From Nematostella vectensis (taxonomy: Eukaryota > Cnidaria > Anthozoa > Actiniaria > Edwardsiidae), in the NCBI RefSeq assembly GCF_932526225.1, contig NC_064039.1, positions 496,001 to 560,000 of the forward strand: a stretch of 64,000 bases of DNA. Reading direction: 5' to 3'. Under the pieces are notes generated by a model. It saw only the letters and a list, made by a program, of their open reading frames with translations, did not search any database and was not told where the DNA came from. How positions within the stretch are numbered: the stretch's first letter is position 1; every line of letters starts with the position of its first letter. Position numbers and translations under genes: made by a program. Shown piece after piece: positions 10,474 through 22,000 of this stretch.

Positions 10474-11001
10474 TTAGGAACAAGGACTACACGTGCATTG
10501 AGGGCGGGCCCTTTGTTGACAGGTGTTCCGGGGACAGGTCTGGTTGAGACAGGCTTGAGCAGCCAGCTGGACCATCAGGTCGTTGGCTTCGGGGTCTGTG
10601 GTGTAGTGGGTGTGGAGCACGGTGTCTTGGGGGATCCCTCGGGCCCAGTGGCGTAAATAGAAGAGACAATGTTGACCACAGAGGTCGAAGGTCGGAGACT
10701 GAAGGCTCTGGGTGTTGTAGGTGACGGCGTTCCGGAGGAGGCACGCGGCGGCCAAGTGGGGACCATTGACGTGGGGTGGGTACCCATAACTGTCGAACCA
10801 TTCGCAGGTGTCGTGGGTGAAGAAGAGGGCCACCCAATGCTGCCCAGGGCGGGTGCTGGGGTCCGTTTTGGCGATGTAAGCGGACGGGGTGGGGACGTGG
10901 TGTGGGTGCTTGGGGAGACGGTCGGCGGGACGGACGCCTTGAAACAGGGGCGCGAGGGCCTCATCGGCCAGGGCTTTTTCGTGCAGGTCTTGGGTTTTCA
11001 T
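10474..11001 (-). CDS. Adenain-like cysteine protease (virion maturation)
   Basis: The intact 175-codon ORF has an ATG at 11001 overlapping the previous stop as ATGA. The adenovirus-type protease order is visible: His55 in GQHWVALFF, the acidic residue in CEWFDSYGYPP (Glu67/Asp70), Gln101 in LQSP, and Cys108 in DLCGQHCLFYL. The Gln-Cys spacing of 7 matches adenain. In Polintons and adintoviruses this enzyme cleaves capsid and core proteins during maturation. Length fits the family (about 200 aa). A minus-strand AATAAA lies 17 nt after the stop. It is one of the few larger ORFs of the element without an evident break. The Cys-rich C-terminal tail is unusual and may be a local feature. Confidence 0.88.
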   Translation of the reverse strand: MKTQDLHEKALADEALAPLFQGVRPADRLPKHPHHVPTPSAYIAKTDPSTRPGQHWVALFFTHDTCEWFDSYGYPPHVNGPHLAAACLLRNAVTYNTQSLQSPTFDLCGQHCLFYLRHWARGIPQDTVLHTHYTTDPEANDLMVQLAAQACLNQTCPRNTCQQRARPQCTCSPCS

Positions 11002-11262
11002 GGGATGTCGTACACCAGCTGCCTTTGGGCGTCGGCCTGGACGGTCCGCTCGAGCTCACCGCCAGTGAGTGCGGTGTACGCCTTGGTCGTGGCTTGTGTA
11101 AAGTCGATGTAGATGTCGACGATGCCTTTATGCTGTAGGTGGGCAAACCCTGAGGCCGCGTTGTCCGCGGGTGGTGGACACCAATCCCATCGATTGGTTG
11201 GCGGTTCCAGCGATGGCCCCCAGGGTGTTGTAGTAGAGGTCGGCACTCCATCCGTCGGTCAT
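10998..11262 (-). pseudogene. Small virion-type protein between capsid and protease, frameshifted
   Basis: The ATG at 11262 follows the major-capsid stop by 3 nt (TAA AAG ATG). It encodes MTDGWSADLYYNTLGAIAG and more, then shifts frame near 11170-11150. The second part reads ASGFAHLQHKGIVDIYIDF and GGELERTVQADAQRQLVY and ends with a TGA that overlaps the protease ATG. About 85 codons if one indel is allowed for. The position between capsid and protease, and the compact arrangement, suggest a minor virion component; family not firmly recognised. Coupled translation with its neighbours is likely because of the tight spacing. Confidence 0.55.
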
Positions 11263-11265
11263 CTT

Positions 11266-12289
11266 TTATTGAGGGGCGAGTATCTCGATGCCGTCCACGA
11301 CAACCTTGATCGCGTTGGTGGGGAAGTTAAACGGGTTGTGGCGGTAGCTCCCGTTGTACGCCTCGCTGTCCACAAAGGCCACAAAGATGCGGTTTGGGCG
11401 GTCCCCCACAAACACGTCTTGCAACTTGGTGGATCGTAGTCCCTGCGGGATCTCTCGGGTCTTGATGATCAGGGGCCGGACAGGGAACTTGATGGTCTCA
11501 GGGGCACTGTGGACTACCCCTTCCTCGCTAGGGGAAGCCTTCCTCGCGCCCATCAGGCGCCCCTCGATGGACAGACGGAGGGTAGAGGTGGGGGTCACGT
11601 GGAAGAGGCTCAGCTGAGCGTCGATTATCCTCACAATCTCGTTCTGGTTCTCTGACATGAGGACGAAGGCGTCGGGGTTGAGGTCCGGCTTGAGCTTCAC
11701 GGAGATCCCGTCGGGGAGGTACCGGTCCGATTGGAAGAGCTCGGTGTGGAGGACACCCCGGAGTCCTACGTTTACCCCCAGGTCGGTGTAGGTAGCACGT
11801 TCCACGAGGCCTTTGTTGGTCCCTGCTGCCGTCACGTCGAAGGACTCCATGGGCGCGGCCCCCGGGGTGTCGCAGTCCCAGAGACAGGGCGGTCTCCTGT
11901 GTCTGTTTGATGTACTCGGTCAACGCTTCGATGTAGCCCCGGTAGGCGGAAGTGTCCGTTTGGCTGCAGACCAACGTTCCGTTCAGGTGCAGTGTGACCT
12001 GCTTGATGAGGGCAGCGAGGGGATAGTTGACGAAGCCCACCTTCTGGTCGGCTCCCAGGACGGTACCGTCCGGTTTCCTAATCTGGACCGTGAGGTGCAG
12101 TTGTGTCTTCTCGAGGGCAATGTAATCCCCACCCGCAGGGATGTAGAAGAGGATTTTGTCGCGGGTGATGGTCTCGGCGGGAGCATAGGGGTTCCACTTG
12201 CCCATGGCCAAGGTCCCATCGGTGTTGGGCACGGAGAAGAGGTCAACGCCCTGTTTGGCGCAGACCGTGGAGAAGGGGTCTATGCCCAT
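11266..12289 (-). pseudogene. Major capsid-like protein (Polinton type), one frameshift
   Basis: The ATG at 12289 (context GCCATGG) opens with DPFSTVCAKQGVDLFSVP, then a beta-rich N-terminal half including GDYIALEKTQLHLTVQI and VTLHLNGTLV. One frameshift near 11870 is followed by TAAGTNKGLVERATYT, FQSDRYLPDGISVKLK and a beta-rich C-terminal half ending VVVDGIEILAPQ. The N-terminal motif (DLFSVP, a spaced GDYI) matches the cnidarian proteins named after nematode F54H12.2, which accompany Polinton genes and are considered capsid proteins; this is family memory. About 340 codons. The stop codon overlaps an AATAAA. It lies after the minor capsid gene and before the small virion protein. Confidence 0.6.
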
Positions 12290-12352
12290 GGCTGTGTTCA
12301 CTGCCCTCCAGCGAAAGGTGGACTGGACGTGCCGGGAGCGGGAGGGTACGGT

Positions 12353-13346
12353 TTATACCCTCTTGCAGTACCGACCAAAAGCGTCTTGGCACACCCGGCG
12401 TCGCTTCCATGTCCCACGTCCTCCACCCCGTTGGGCCTTTCCGTCGTCACGTGGGTCTGGGACAATCACCCTAAGGAGGTGACGGGCGTGGCTGCCAAAG
12501 ACGAAGTTCCCGTCGGTGAGATTCGTGTAGATGTGCAGGTTTTGGAAGTACCTCTTGGCGGAGACGTTGGGGTTAATCGACTGGCTCTCCCAGGTTTCTA
12601 GGTTGCCCCAAGCGTGGGCCGCTTTATCGGTGGCCCCTTGGAAGACCACCCAATGGGTGGGGGATCTAGAGCGTAGTGGTCCAGGATCCTCGTGGGGTCC
12701 GTGCGGCGGCGTGTGGTGGTGGAGTAGTAGTGGTCCGGGAACGTGGGACTGGTGTTGGCCTGGTTGAGGGTAATGTCCATGCCTTTGTACTCGAGGGGGT
12801 TGTCACGGACCGTGTAGGCCCGGCTGGGTGGGTGAACCCCAGAACCCGGGCCAGCTCTACAGGGACGAGCAGTTGGTTAAACTGCGGCAGTTTTATCTCC
12901 ACCTTACCCATCCCTACCTCCGGGTGGACGGGCCACCAGGCGTCTCGTCCCACATTGACGTCGAAGTAGGGCTGGTTGAGTTCTGTAGACGGACCGGCGG
13001 GCTTGGTTCCACCGATCCACGGCCAGAGTGACTTTCTTGTAAATGTCGAGAGGCCAGGCCGAGCGGTGATTTTCTGCCAGAGGTGTTTCCGGGTGGTTTC
13101 ACCGGGTTGCAGGGGTTCCGCGTTGCTGGGGAAGATCCAAAGGGTGTACTCATACTCGGGATCCACTTGATTCCACGTTTGAGGGTAGATGAACTGGGGC
13201 AATCCCACCTCTCACTCCCCATCTTTGGGAATCGAAATGTTGTCTGGGGCCTTGAGGGTGAAATCCCCGATGTGGCTGGCGGCGTCGGCCCCCTCCACGG
13301 CGTTGCTCGAGAGGGTCACGTACATGCTGCTCGAGTCCTCGTCCAT
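12353..13346 (-). pseudogene. Minor capsid-like protein, one TGA and two frameshifts
   Basis: Start ATG at 13346 (ACCATGG context), with MDEDSSSMYVTLSSNA at the N terminus. An in-frame TGA at 13212-13214 (before EVGLPQF) sits where related proteins usually have Trp (GEWEVGL, from memory). The frame continues with YTLWIF and PQFNQLLVPVELARVLGF, shifts near 12840-12780 to GMDITLNQANTSPTF, and shifts again near 12650 to NLETWESQSINPN and LHIYTNLTDGNFVFGSHA. It ends Arg/Lys-rich at TAA 12353-12355. The layout (N-terminal LSSNA, EVGL) is that of a protein routinely next to the capsid gene in cnidarian Polintons, likely penton-like. About 330 codons. Confidence 0.55.
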
Positions 13347-13394
13347 GGTGTTTCCGCGACTCCCCCTAGGGTAGACTGAGGGAGTGGAGGGGTC

Positions 13395-14690
13395 TCACAG
13401 GACCTTATGCACCTCCGTGGCCGGAACCCAGCTCTTGTATTTGTCGGGCCATCCTTTCCAATGGACCCAATACACTTTGCGGCCCCCACGCTTCCGGGTC
13501 TTCACCACACTGTCGATTTTAAAATGTTGGGTCTCGGTCACGTGCACTTTCTGTAACTCCGGCTCGTAGAAGCGCCCCTCCAAGGCGTCGCCGTCCCACT
13601 CGTGGAGGGTGTAGGCCGTGGGGGGCGGGGTGTGGTCATACACCTGGCCTATCCTGAAGACCTCTTCTGTCCAGTTGGGGAGGTAGCCCTTGCTGAATGT
13701 CCTCTTCACTTTGCTGAGGCGCACCTGATCCCCCACCTTGAAGCGCGGTGAGGGTTTGGTCTTCTTCCTTTCCCTCTTCGTCTCTCTCTCTCCAGTGATG
13801 GCCTCAGCCCCAGGGGCCTCTGGGTACAACGTGGCCCACACGTCTTGGGCATCGTCGGGGGTCACCACCTCCGCGGGGGCTCTCCGAATGCTGCGGTGGT
13901 ACGAGTGGTTGTAGTTGGTCTCGTGGTGAAGATCGCCACATCCATCCCTTAACCGTTCGGTTGAACCGCTCCACCACGCTGGCTTTGGTCTCGCTCTTGG
14001 TAGAGAAGTGCCGAACCCCTCGCTTTTTCAGAAACGCTTGGAACACCCGGTTACGAAACTCGGTCCCATCATCCGTCTGGAGTTTCTCGAGAACACGACC
14101 CCTCGGAAAATGGTGGTAAACGCCTCAACCAGGCTACCTCCCGTCTTGTCCTTCAGGGGAACCACCAAGGCGATTTTGTTGAGCACATCAATCACCGTCA
14201 CGAGGTACTTGACCCCATTGTTGTCCCGGTGGAACGCTTGCATGTCACACAAGTCGGCCTGCCACTGCTCGTCCATGCCTTGCACCATCACCCGTTGCCG
14301 GAGATAGGTCCTACGCGCGGGCGCGTGAAGGTTGAAGGTGGGTTGTGAACGTAACCAATTCTTCACGTAGCTCAGGCTCGGACCCGTCTTCTCCCTCACG
14401 GCCCGCGCCAGCTTGGTCACACCCCCCAAGCTCCCCGCACTCCGTGGGTTGTAGTACGTCCTGTGGAAGAGGGCATCCCAAGCCTTCTTGGTCCGGGTTG
14501 GGGGCGGGGACCTCTTCGCGGTCCCCTTTTTCGGGAGGGCCGCGTTTCTCGTACGGGGGCCATCCAGTTGGGAGGCGTGGATCTCGATGTGCCCTCGACA
14601 ACACGCAAGCATACAGCGGAGCCGTTCCCACGTGGAGAGACACTGTACAAAAGGGTGGGTGGGGTCTGGCGCACAGCACGGCATCGTTCT
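13395..14690 (-). pseudogene. Retrovirus-type DDE integrase with chromodomain, two frameshifts
   Basis: Reading right to left there is a basic N-terminal region, then YYNPRSAGSLGGVTKLARAV and WLRSQPTFNLH (the Polinton-integrase N-terminal domain). The catalytic core has WQADLCDM (first Asp), YLVTVIDV, TDDGTEF (second Asp) and SVVERFNRT (Glu). The C-terminal part has FKVGDQVRLSK (SH3-like) and YWVHWKGWPDKYKSWVPATEV, a chromodomain. Frameshifts lie near 14110-14050 and near 13930-13870 and cancel each other. The protein inserts element DNA into the host genome; the chromodomain may target chromatin. The exact start is uncertain (14684 is one ATG). The polymerase ends 30-40 nt upstream. Confidence 0.88.
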
Positions 14691-14725
14691 AAACAATGGT
14701 CGAGGGGTCTACGGAGTCCCCTCTT

Positions 14726-17700
14726 TTATGAGCTGGTCAAGCCTACGTGCCCGTAAGGAAGGGAATGGACCCCATTCGGAAAAAGCACACGCTTGTTGTA
14801 CACCATGCGAAACGTCTTACGGGAGGGGGTGGTGTGTAAGGTCCTTTGGCGCACGTCTCGCCGAATGGACAGCGGTTCAGAGACCAAGCGGAGACCCTTC
14901 ATCCCTTCCTCGAGCAACTCCTCTATGGCACACATCGTAACCACATCGGCGTTCCGCACATTGAGGTGCAGTCCCTTGACCTTGCTATCGGAGACGCCGA
15001 TGCGTGTGACGTAGGAATAGCTCTTAGGTCCCGTGGGGGTGAACCGCACGATGGCGTCCCCAGGGGGTAGCTCACTCGTCAAGTCGCCTAGGTAATTGCC
15101 TAAGGGTGGGTCCCAAGCTCCTGGAGCTGCGACGTAAATCACACTGTCGGTGTCGTGGTACAGGCACCGGGGGCCAAACTGGCGCATTACGGCGTACAAC
15201 TTGAGGCGTGCATACGTTGTGGTCAGCGCCGCATACACCACGTTGGTGTGGCGTTGGGGCGTGACAAACCCCTCTTGCAGCTCATACTAGACTTGGAGGA
15301 TCCCCTCGTTGGCCACAAATACATCCTTGACCTCGACGGTGTCCCCCATCAGGAGCTCAATGTAGCGCGCAGGCTCATCCACGTACTCGGTTTGGCGACG
15401 GTTGGGGCGCTCTCCAAATTTACCCCACATACTGTTGAGGAGCAGCTTCGCCATGGCCCTCAACCCGGGGTTGCTCTCGATCTTGGTTGGGGTCTAGACT
15501 AATGCCTTGGGGAGTCTCGTACCGGCTCACGTAGTCCTCCTTTTGGGCCTCCGTCGTACACTCGGGAGGCCACCCCGAAGCCTCCAGCTTGATCTTGAGG
15601 AACGTTTTGACGTAGTCCCGGAACAAAATGTCCCACTCCTCCCAGTGTCAAATCTCATAGACGGTCAACACCCGGTACCCCTGGCGCAGCGCGTCACCCA
15701 CCTCTGGGTGGCACCAGGTCTCCATCAGGGCAAGCTCCTCCTTCTCCGTATGGGGACACGCTCCTTGCACTACGGCTTTGGCGCAAGCCGCGCAAAGGGG
15801 GAACACCAGCTTGTGGCGTAGGTGAACAGGTAACACAGGGAAATACAGGTCCCTGGGAGGGAGAATCTTGAGCTTGAGGAGCCCTCGGTAGACCGTGAGA
15901 TCCTCCTCAAACTGCTCATTAATGATCTCAGGGTGGCCCAAAGGGTAAGGCTCGTCGAAATTCACCCATTGGTACAAGGAATAAAAGTCCACCTAGCGAA
16001 TCTCACACCCCTCGGGAAGGTCCTTCACATCCTGGATTAACGTAATCGCATTGCTCCGTCCCCCAAGGAAGGCGTCCCGAGGGTTTAAGGGGACCGCTCT
16101 CTCCATGGCGACGGCTAGAGACGCCAGTGTCGGGTCCTCTTGGAGAACCTTGTCGAAGGCACACTCTCAGACCTCGACCATCTCGTACCCTTGAGCCAGG
16201 ATGGCCTCACGCCGGTCCAACGTGTTGGTGTGCAGTTCCCCCATGGTCAGATGCTTGTGGGGGTTCAGGGTCTCTGGGTCAAAACACTGGGGCCAGCCAT
16301 GGTAAAAGCACCCGTAATACTCGTAAACCGTCCCTGTGGCCGCCGCATACCCATCCACTTTGTAGGACCCCACCCGAAACTCGCCTTGGGCACTCAAGAT
16401 GGTCTGGAGGGCCACCCCATCGCGCTGGCTGCGGTACTGGAGCCAAAGGAGCGCTTTGGAAGACTGCACATCGTGTTGACGGTACCCCTAGCTAGGAAAG
16501 ATGGCCACCGTGTCCTCAGGTAAGAATAAGGTGCGCAGGACCCTGCTGGCCAACGAGGCAATCGTGACACAGTCTTCAAAGGGGTCCACGGTGGTCAAGG
16601 GGAACACCAGTCGACGGAAGGCCAAGACGGCACGCTTGAGGACCTCGACATCTTGGTGGCAATACTCGGCCAGCTGGTCCTTCAACACCCATCGAACCCC
16701 CTGGCGCACCTGCTCCGCGTGCCATACCCTCAAGGCCTCCGCTTTGAACTGCGACTTGCTCGGGAGGTCATAGTAGCTCAGGTCCGGGATCGGACCCTTG
16801 TACCCTTGGTGCTCGGGTGTGTTGAAAAAATGGGGGGTGCCTTTGCAAGCCACATCCTCAAAACCAAAGATTTTAGGGAGTCGAGACAACGCCATCTGGA
16901 AGAAGTTTAAGGTGCACTTCATCGTCACCTTCAACTCGGGGACACTTAGGCACATCACTTTTCCCCCATTGAGGATCACGTTAGGCTTGACCCCATGAAG
17001 GATCAAGTACTCGAGGATGGAGTACGAGTCGTACCCTTTAAAGTTGTGGGCCAAACACGTGTACCTCTCGTTGCTCCCCCCAAACAGCCACACACAATAC
17101 GCCTCCGCGGTGTTAAAACTGTACCTTCGAGGTACACAACGGGGACAGTCCCCAGCGTCCGTGGGCCACTCACAGCACACGTGACACATCTTCTGTACGC
17201 CAGCAAAATTCACCACATGCCCCGCCGCCAAATGTTGGGCCTCAAAGTCGAAGACGATGTAGCGGAAACCGTCCTTGCGCTTCAGGGTCACCGCCTCCCC
17301 CACAGGCATAAAGCACAAGTGGTCCGGAGGCACCACGTCGCCACAGGTACGACACTGGTATCCCCCACACACGTGGGGCTTGTCGGGCTCTGCCTTGTGT
17401 AGGTCCAGCACCTTCCCACAGTCCAAGCACCGTCGAAACCGCTGGCATTACGACCACTGCACGGTTCCCCCACGACCATCGGGACGCGACTTGACCACGC
17501 GGTGAGCCTCCCAGCAGGCGTGGCTGCGGAAGTAGCGGTGACAGTCGGAACAGTCTCTCCAATCCCAGGGTTGGACTTGGTCATCAGGACCCACCACCGG
17601 TAAGGAGCACCCCACCACCCCACAACTCCGACACAGACCGTGACAAGGGTGCTGGGGAGACGAGTAGCCCTTGTTGCACGTCTTGCAGAAATAGGTGTGT

Positions 17701-18209
17701 CCCAAGACCCGATGGATTTTGGTGACATAGTCGTAGTGCCCCTCGGCGTAGTACAGGTACAAGCGGTGCACCACATCCCGAACCTCCCCAGTGTTGACCA
17801 AACTGTTAAAATGCGACCTCGACACCACGTTCAGTTGGATCCCTTGAGGGGCCAAGTACGTCTGGAATTGAGCGATCTCCTCCAAGGTGCACGCGCGTAG
17901 GGGAACCCTCGCAGCAAGGTGAAGTGCCCGCGCACGCTCCGTCTAAATAGGGAGGCTCGGGCTCCCTTTGCTGGGCTCGTAGATCTTCTTGCTCGCAAAC
18001 AGGGGGTCCACCCTCACGTGGGCCAACCCCACCACGATGGCCCGCGCCGCGCTCATCCCATCCCGATGGTGGATGCGCACCACGGAGCCACAGTTCTGCC
18101 ATCGCTCCAAATCCACACCGCGTGGGCCTTGACCATAACGACTCCGTCCACCCCCACGGGGGATGTGAGTGCCCACCACATGGACATCAAAGGACATCAA
18201 ACTGACCAT
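14726..18209 (-). pseudogene. Protein-primed family B DNA polymerase, seven in-frame stops
   Basis: About 1160 codons in one frame from the ATG at 18209, except for a single shift near 15430. The N-terminal part has Cys/His pairs (CKTCNKGY, CHGLCRSC, CSDC, CGGYQCRTC). Exonuclease motifs follow: YIVFDFEA, HNFKGYDSY and YCHQDVEVL. Polymerase motif A is VDFYSLYQWVN, motif B LLLNSMWGKFGER and motif C YHDTDSVIYV. Stops are at 17943 TAG, 17448 TAA, 16488 TAG, 16167 TGA, 15993 TAG, 15648 TGA and 15287 TAG. All active-site motifs are intact, so the stops look recent. The polymerase replicates the linear element DNA from a protein primer. It is the largest gene and lies upstream of the integrase on the same strand. 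Confidence 0.93.
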
Positions 18210-18270
18210 TCAACGCGACTCCCTATGAGACTGGGCCACGCTAGCCATCACTCCCACCACCCTGTGGGGG

Positions 18271-18447
18271 TCAATTGGCTACGATGCATGAAGGGGAGGG
18301 CAATAGGGTTCTCCAGTCCCTCATACCCTCCAACGTCTCGTCCAAAACATGGCCAAGCATGCCCTCCACATCGTCCAAAGCCTCTTGGAGGCGCTGTAGC
18401 TCCGGTAGGTCCAATCGCACCACATAGTCCGAACAAGACGTTGACAT
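18271..18447 (-). CDS. 58-aa predicted coiled-coil ORF
   Basis: The ATG at 18447 gives MSTSCSDYVVRLDLPELQ and then a strongly amphipathic helix with Leu/Val spacing (LQRLQEALDDVEGMLGHVL), ending at TGA 18271-18273. It starts 7 nt after the previous minus-strand ORF ends (18454) and ends about 60 nt before the polymerase start. The helical character and tight spacing favour a real small gene, or an N-terminal extension of the polymerase cut off by mutation. No family recognised. Confidence 0.45.
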   Translation of the reverse strand: MSTSCSDYVVRLDLPELQRLQEALDDVEGMLGHVLDETLEGMRDWRTLLPSPSCIVAN

Positions 18448-18453
18448 TTTTTT

Positions 18454-18771
18454 TTACTTTCGAGTCTTTACATGCTCGATCCGATACGACTCCTTAGACG
18501 AGGGTGGGGGTGGTGACGTACCCCAAGCCCCTCCCCCACCCACCTGAGGTGTCGGCGCAGCCATCGTATCCAAATAGTGATCAAACAAGCCATCCACCGA
18601 GTCAAACAACGGACCCACGGCACCGTGGGATAAAGAGTCCCTCCCCTCAGTCACTTCCCAAGACTCCGCTGACTCTAAAGGAGATCTTAACGGTTCATGG
18701 AACGGTTCGTGACGAGATTCACGGTCCTCCAGGTCTTGGAGGAACGCTTGCAACTCATCTTGCCACTCCAT
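18454..18771 (-). CDS. 105-aa acidic hypothetical protein, first minus-strand gene
   Basis: The ATG at 18771 opens MEWQDELQAFLQDLEDRES, followed by an acidic, Ser/Pro-rich middle and a C-terminal Gly/Pro-rich segment ending in YRIEHVKTRK. It is divergent from the truncated plus-strand ORF at 18818, with 46 bp between the starts, so 18772-18817 is a likely bidirectional promoter. No family recognised. An early accessory or regulatory protein is possible by position only. Confidence 0.45.
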   Translation of the reverse strand: MEWQDELQAFLQDLEDRESRHEPFHEPLRSPLESAESWEVTEGRDSLSHGAVGPLFDSVDGLFDHYLDTMAAPTPQVGGGGAWGTSPPPPSSKESYRIEHVKTRK

Positions 18772-18817
18772 CCCACCAAAACAAGACCCTAAGACCCCGC
18801 GCAGCGCTTAAAAAGAA

Positions 18818-19026
18818 ATGCCACCACCCAAACCAGGCCGTCCAATTCCCCCTCGCACCCACGCGGTCATGACCGCCGCTCGAAACCACACAGACATTTA
18901 TCACGAAACTCTAAAGAACGATCTCTTAGGGTACGCCTGCAACACCACGACTCCCCTTCTCCAAGGTACGTGGTACAGTGTTCCTCGTTCTTTTCCCCAC
19001 GAGGGCGAGCCCACGGCGGTCTTCAG
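18818..19026 (+). pseudogene. 5' part of a plus-strand element gene, truncated by deletion
   Basis: The ATG at 18818 encodes MPPPKPGRPIPPRTHAVM, then TDIYHETLKNDLLGY and about 30 more residues, before the reading frame runs into satellite DNA at about 19027. The last element-specific codons are near SFPHEGEPT. The rest of the gene, and the right end of the element, are deleted. The missing part could have held the packaging ATPase or another right-arm gene; no Walker motif is present in what remains. Confidence 0.5.
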
Positions 19027-22000
19027 TGCTTTCTCCACACACGTCCTTCTGCTTGACCTCTCGAACAGCAACCCCTCATCTCCTTTCTGTAGATCGTAAG
19101 CACACATCTGCATCTCAAGAACCTGAACACCACATTACACCTGAGGAACTTGTGAATTTGGAAGCCTTGATGCCTAAATACCTCACAAACGGCTCATAGA
19201 TATGAAACATTACGCGCGATGAACCAACCGACAGCGTGAACCATGCTACTCCCCAACTCTACCGTGAGGACCTGGAACTACCCCGGGAAAGAAACCCGGC
19301 GCTCTACCAACTGAGCTATTGAACTGCTTATGAAAGAGAGGAGCGAGATATCTGTATGCTATAGTTTTATCCGTAGCCACCCAAGCGGAGTGTCCCAAGA
19401 GGCGCATCATCACACGATAGTTGTCTTGTTACGTAAGCACAAGGCGAACAGGCCCTTGTAGGTAAGGAGTGAAAGCTCTTTTGTCGTACGTCAGAGATTC
19501 GGAGTTCAAGTCAATGTTGCCGCTCAATTTTTATACTCGCCTTTTTCATAATTTCTTTTACTTACCCATTCAAGATGACATTCAAAACTGCAATGTATAT
19601 TTTATAAATTGGGATTGAGTATTCAAAATAACCTTGCTTTTACTAAAAGTAATGAGAGCCGTTCTTTTTATTAAAAAACAGAACTCGATAAAGCGAATTC
19701 GACTAAGGGATAAAAGCCCAAAAAAAAAGAGGAAATATGCGGTTCAACTTCCAGTTTCGCCCGTGAGAGTTGAGAGGAAACAATGGCTCGTGCTTTGGTT
19801 GCTCGGGGAATAGAGGACAACATTTTCGAGTATCGACCAGATATTATTGAAATGCTTGTGCGATGAACAATTTCACATATTTAAGACTCACCCACAACTA
19901 AACATTGCACTGCTTTCTCCACACACGTCTTTCTGCTTGACCTCTCGAACAGAACCTCCTCATCTCCATTCTGTAGACCGTGAGCACACACCTGCATCTC
20001 AAGAACCTGTACACCTCCACATTACACCTGAAGAACTTGTGAACTTGGAAGTCGCTAATCTTGATGCCTAATTTCTTTTACTTGCCCATCCCAGATGACA
20101 TTGATTTGCAATGTGTATTTTCAAAATTTGGATTGGGAATTCAATCAAAATAACCTTGATTTTACTAAAAGTAATGACAGCGGATTTTTTTATAAAAAAA
20201 ACAGACCTCGATAAAGCAAGTTCGACTAAAGGATAATAGCAGAAAAATAATGCAGTTCAACTTCCAGTCATGCCCGTGAGAGTTGAGAGGGAACTATGGC
20301 TAGTGCCTTGGTTGCGCGGGGAATACAGAACAACATTATCGCTAGTATTGACCTGAATTTATTGAATTGCTTGTACGATCATCAATTTGACATATTAAAG
20401 CCTCACCCACAACTAAACATTGCACTGCTTTCGCCACACACGTCCATCTGCTTGACCTCTCGAACAGAAACCTCTCATCATCTTTCTGTAGACCGTGAGG
20501 ACACACCTGCATCTCAATTACATTTGAACATCTCCACATTCTACTTGAAGAACTTGTGAACTTGGAAGTCGCTAACCTTGATGCCTAATTTCTTTTACTT
20601 GCCCATCTCAGATGACATTGATTTGCAATGTGTATTTTCAAAATTGGGATTGGGTATTCAATCAAAATAACCTTGATTTTACTAAAAGTAATGACAGCCG
20701 ATTGTTTTATTAAAAAAACAGACCTCGATAAAACAAATTCGACTAAAAGATAAAAGCTGTTCAACTTCCAGTTTTGCCCGTGAGAGTTGAGAGGGAACAA
20801 TGGCTGGTGCTTTGTTTGCGCGGGGAATAGAGGACAACATTTTCGAGTATCTACCAGATATTATTCAAATTTGAAATATTTAAGCCTCACCCACAACTGA
20901 ACATTGCACTGCTTTCTCCACACACGTCTTTCTGCTTGACCTCTCGAACAGAACCTCCTCATATCCTTTCTGAAGACGGTAAGTACACACCTGCATCTCA
21001 AGAACTTGAACACCACCACATTACACCTGAGGAACTTTTGAACTTGGCAGCCGTTACCTTTGATACCTAAATACCTCACAAACGGCCCATAGATATGAAT
21101 CATTACGCGCGATGAACCAACCGACAGCGTAAACCATGCCACTCCCCAACTCTACCGTGAGGCCCTGGACCTTACCCGGGAAAGATACCCGGCGCTCTAC
21201 AAACTGAGCTATTGAACTTCTTACGGAAGAGAGGAGCGAGATATCTGTGTGCTATAGTTTTATTCGTAGCCACCCAAGCAGAGTGTCCCAAGAGGCGCAT
21301 CATCACACGATAGTTGTCTAGTTACGTACGCAAAAGGCCAACAGGCCCTTGTGGGTAAGGCGTTAAAGCGCTTGTCTCGTAAATCAGAAGTTCAGCGTTC
21401 AAGTCATTGCTACTGCTTATTTTTTACACGCTTTTTTTTACTTACCCACCCAAGATGACATTCAAAACATATGCAATTTGTATTTTTAATTGGGATTTAG
21501 TAATGCCAATTACCATGCTTTTGCCTAAAAAAGACAATAAAGCAAATTCGATTAAAAGTTAAAGCACAAAAAAGCAGTTTAACTTCTAGTAATGCCCGTG
21601 AGAGTTGAGAGGGAACAATGGTTCGAGCTTTGGTTGCGCGGGAATACAGGACAACATTCTCGCTAGTATCGACCTGAATTTATTGAATTGCTTGTGCGAT
21701 CATCAATTTGACATATTTAAGCCTCACCCACAACTGAACATTGCACTGCTTTCTCCACACACGTCCATCTGCTTGACCTCTCGAACAGAAACCCCTCATC
21801 TCCTTTCTGTAGATCGTGAGCACACACCTGCATCTCAAGAACTTGAACACCTCCACATTACACCTGAGGAACTTGTGAACTTGGCAGCCCTTACCTCTGA
21901 TACCTAAATACCTCACAAACGGCCCATAGATATGAAACATTACTCGCGATGAAACAACCGACAGCGTGAACCATGCTACTCACCAACTCTACCGTGAGGC

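Noticed and set aside
13212..16169. TGA read as tryptophan (alternative genetic code) in the Polinton-like element
   Set aside because: Three TGA codons fit Trp positions, but TAG and TAA stops and frameshifts also occur and TGG is used normally, so decay is simpler.
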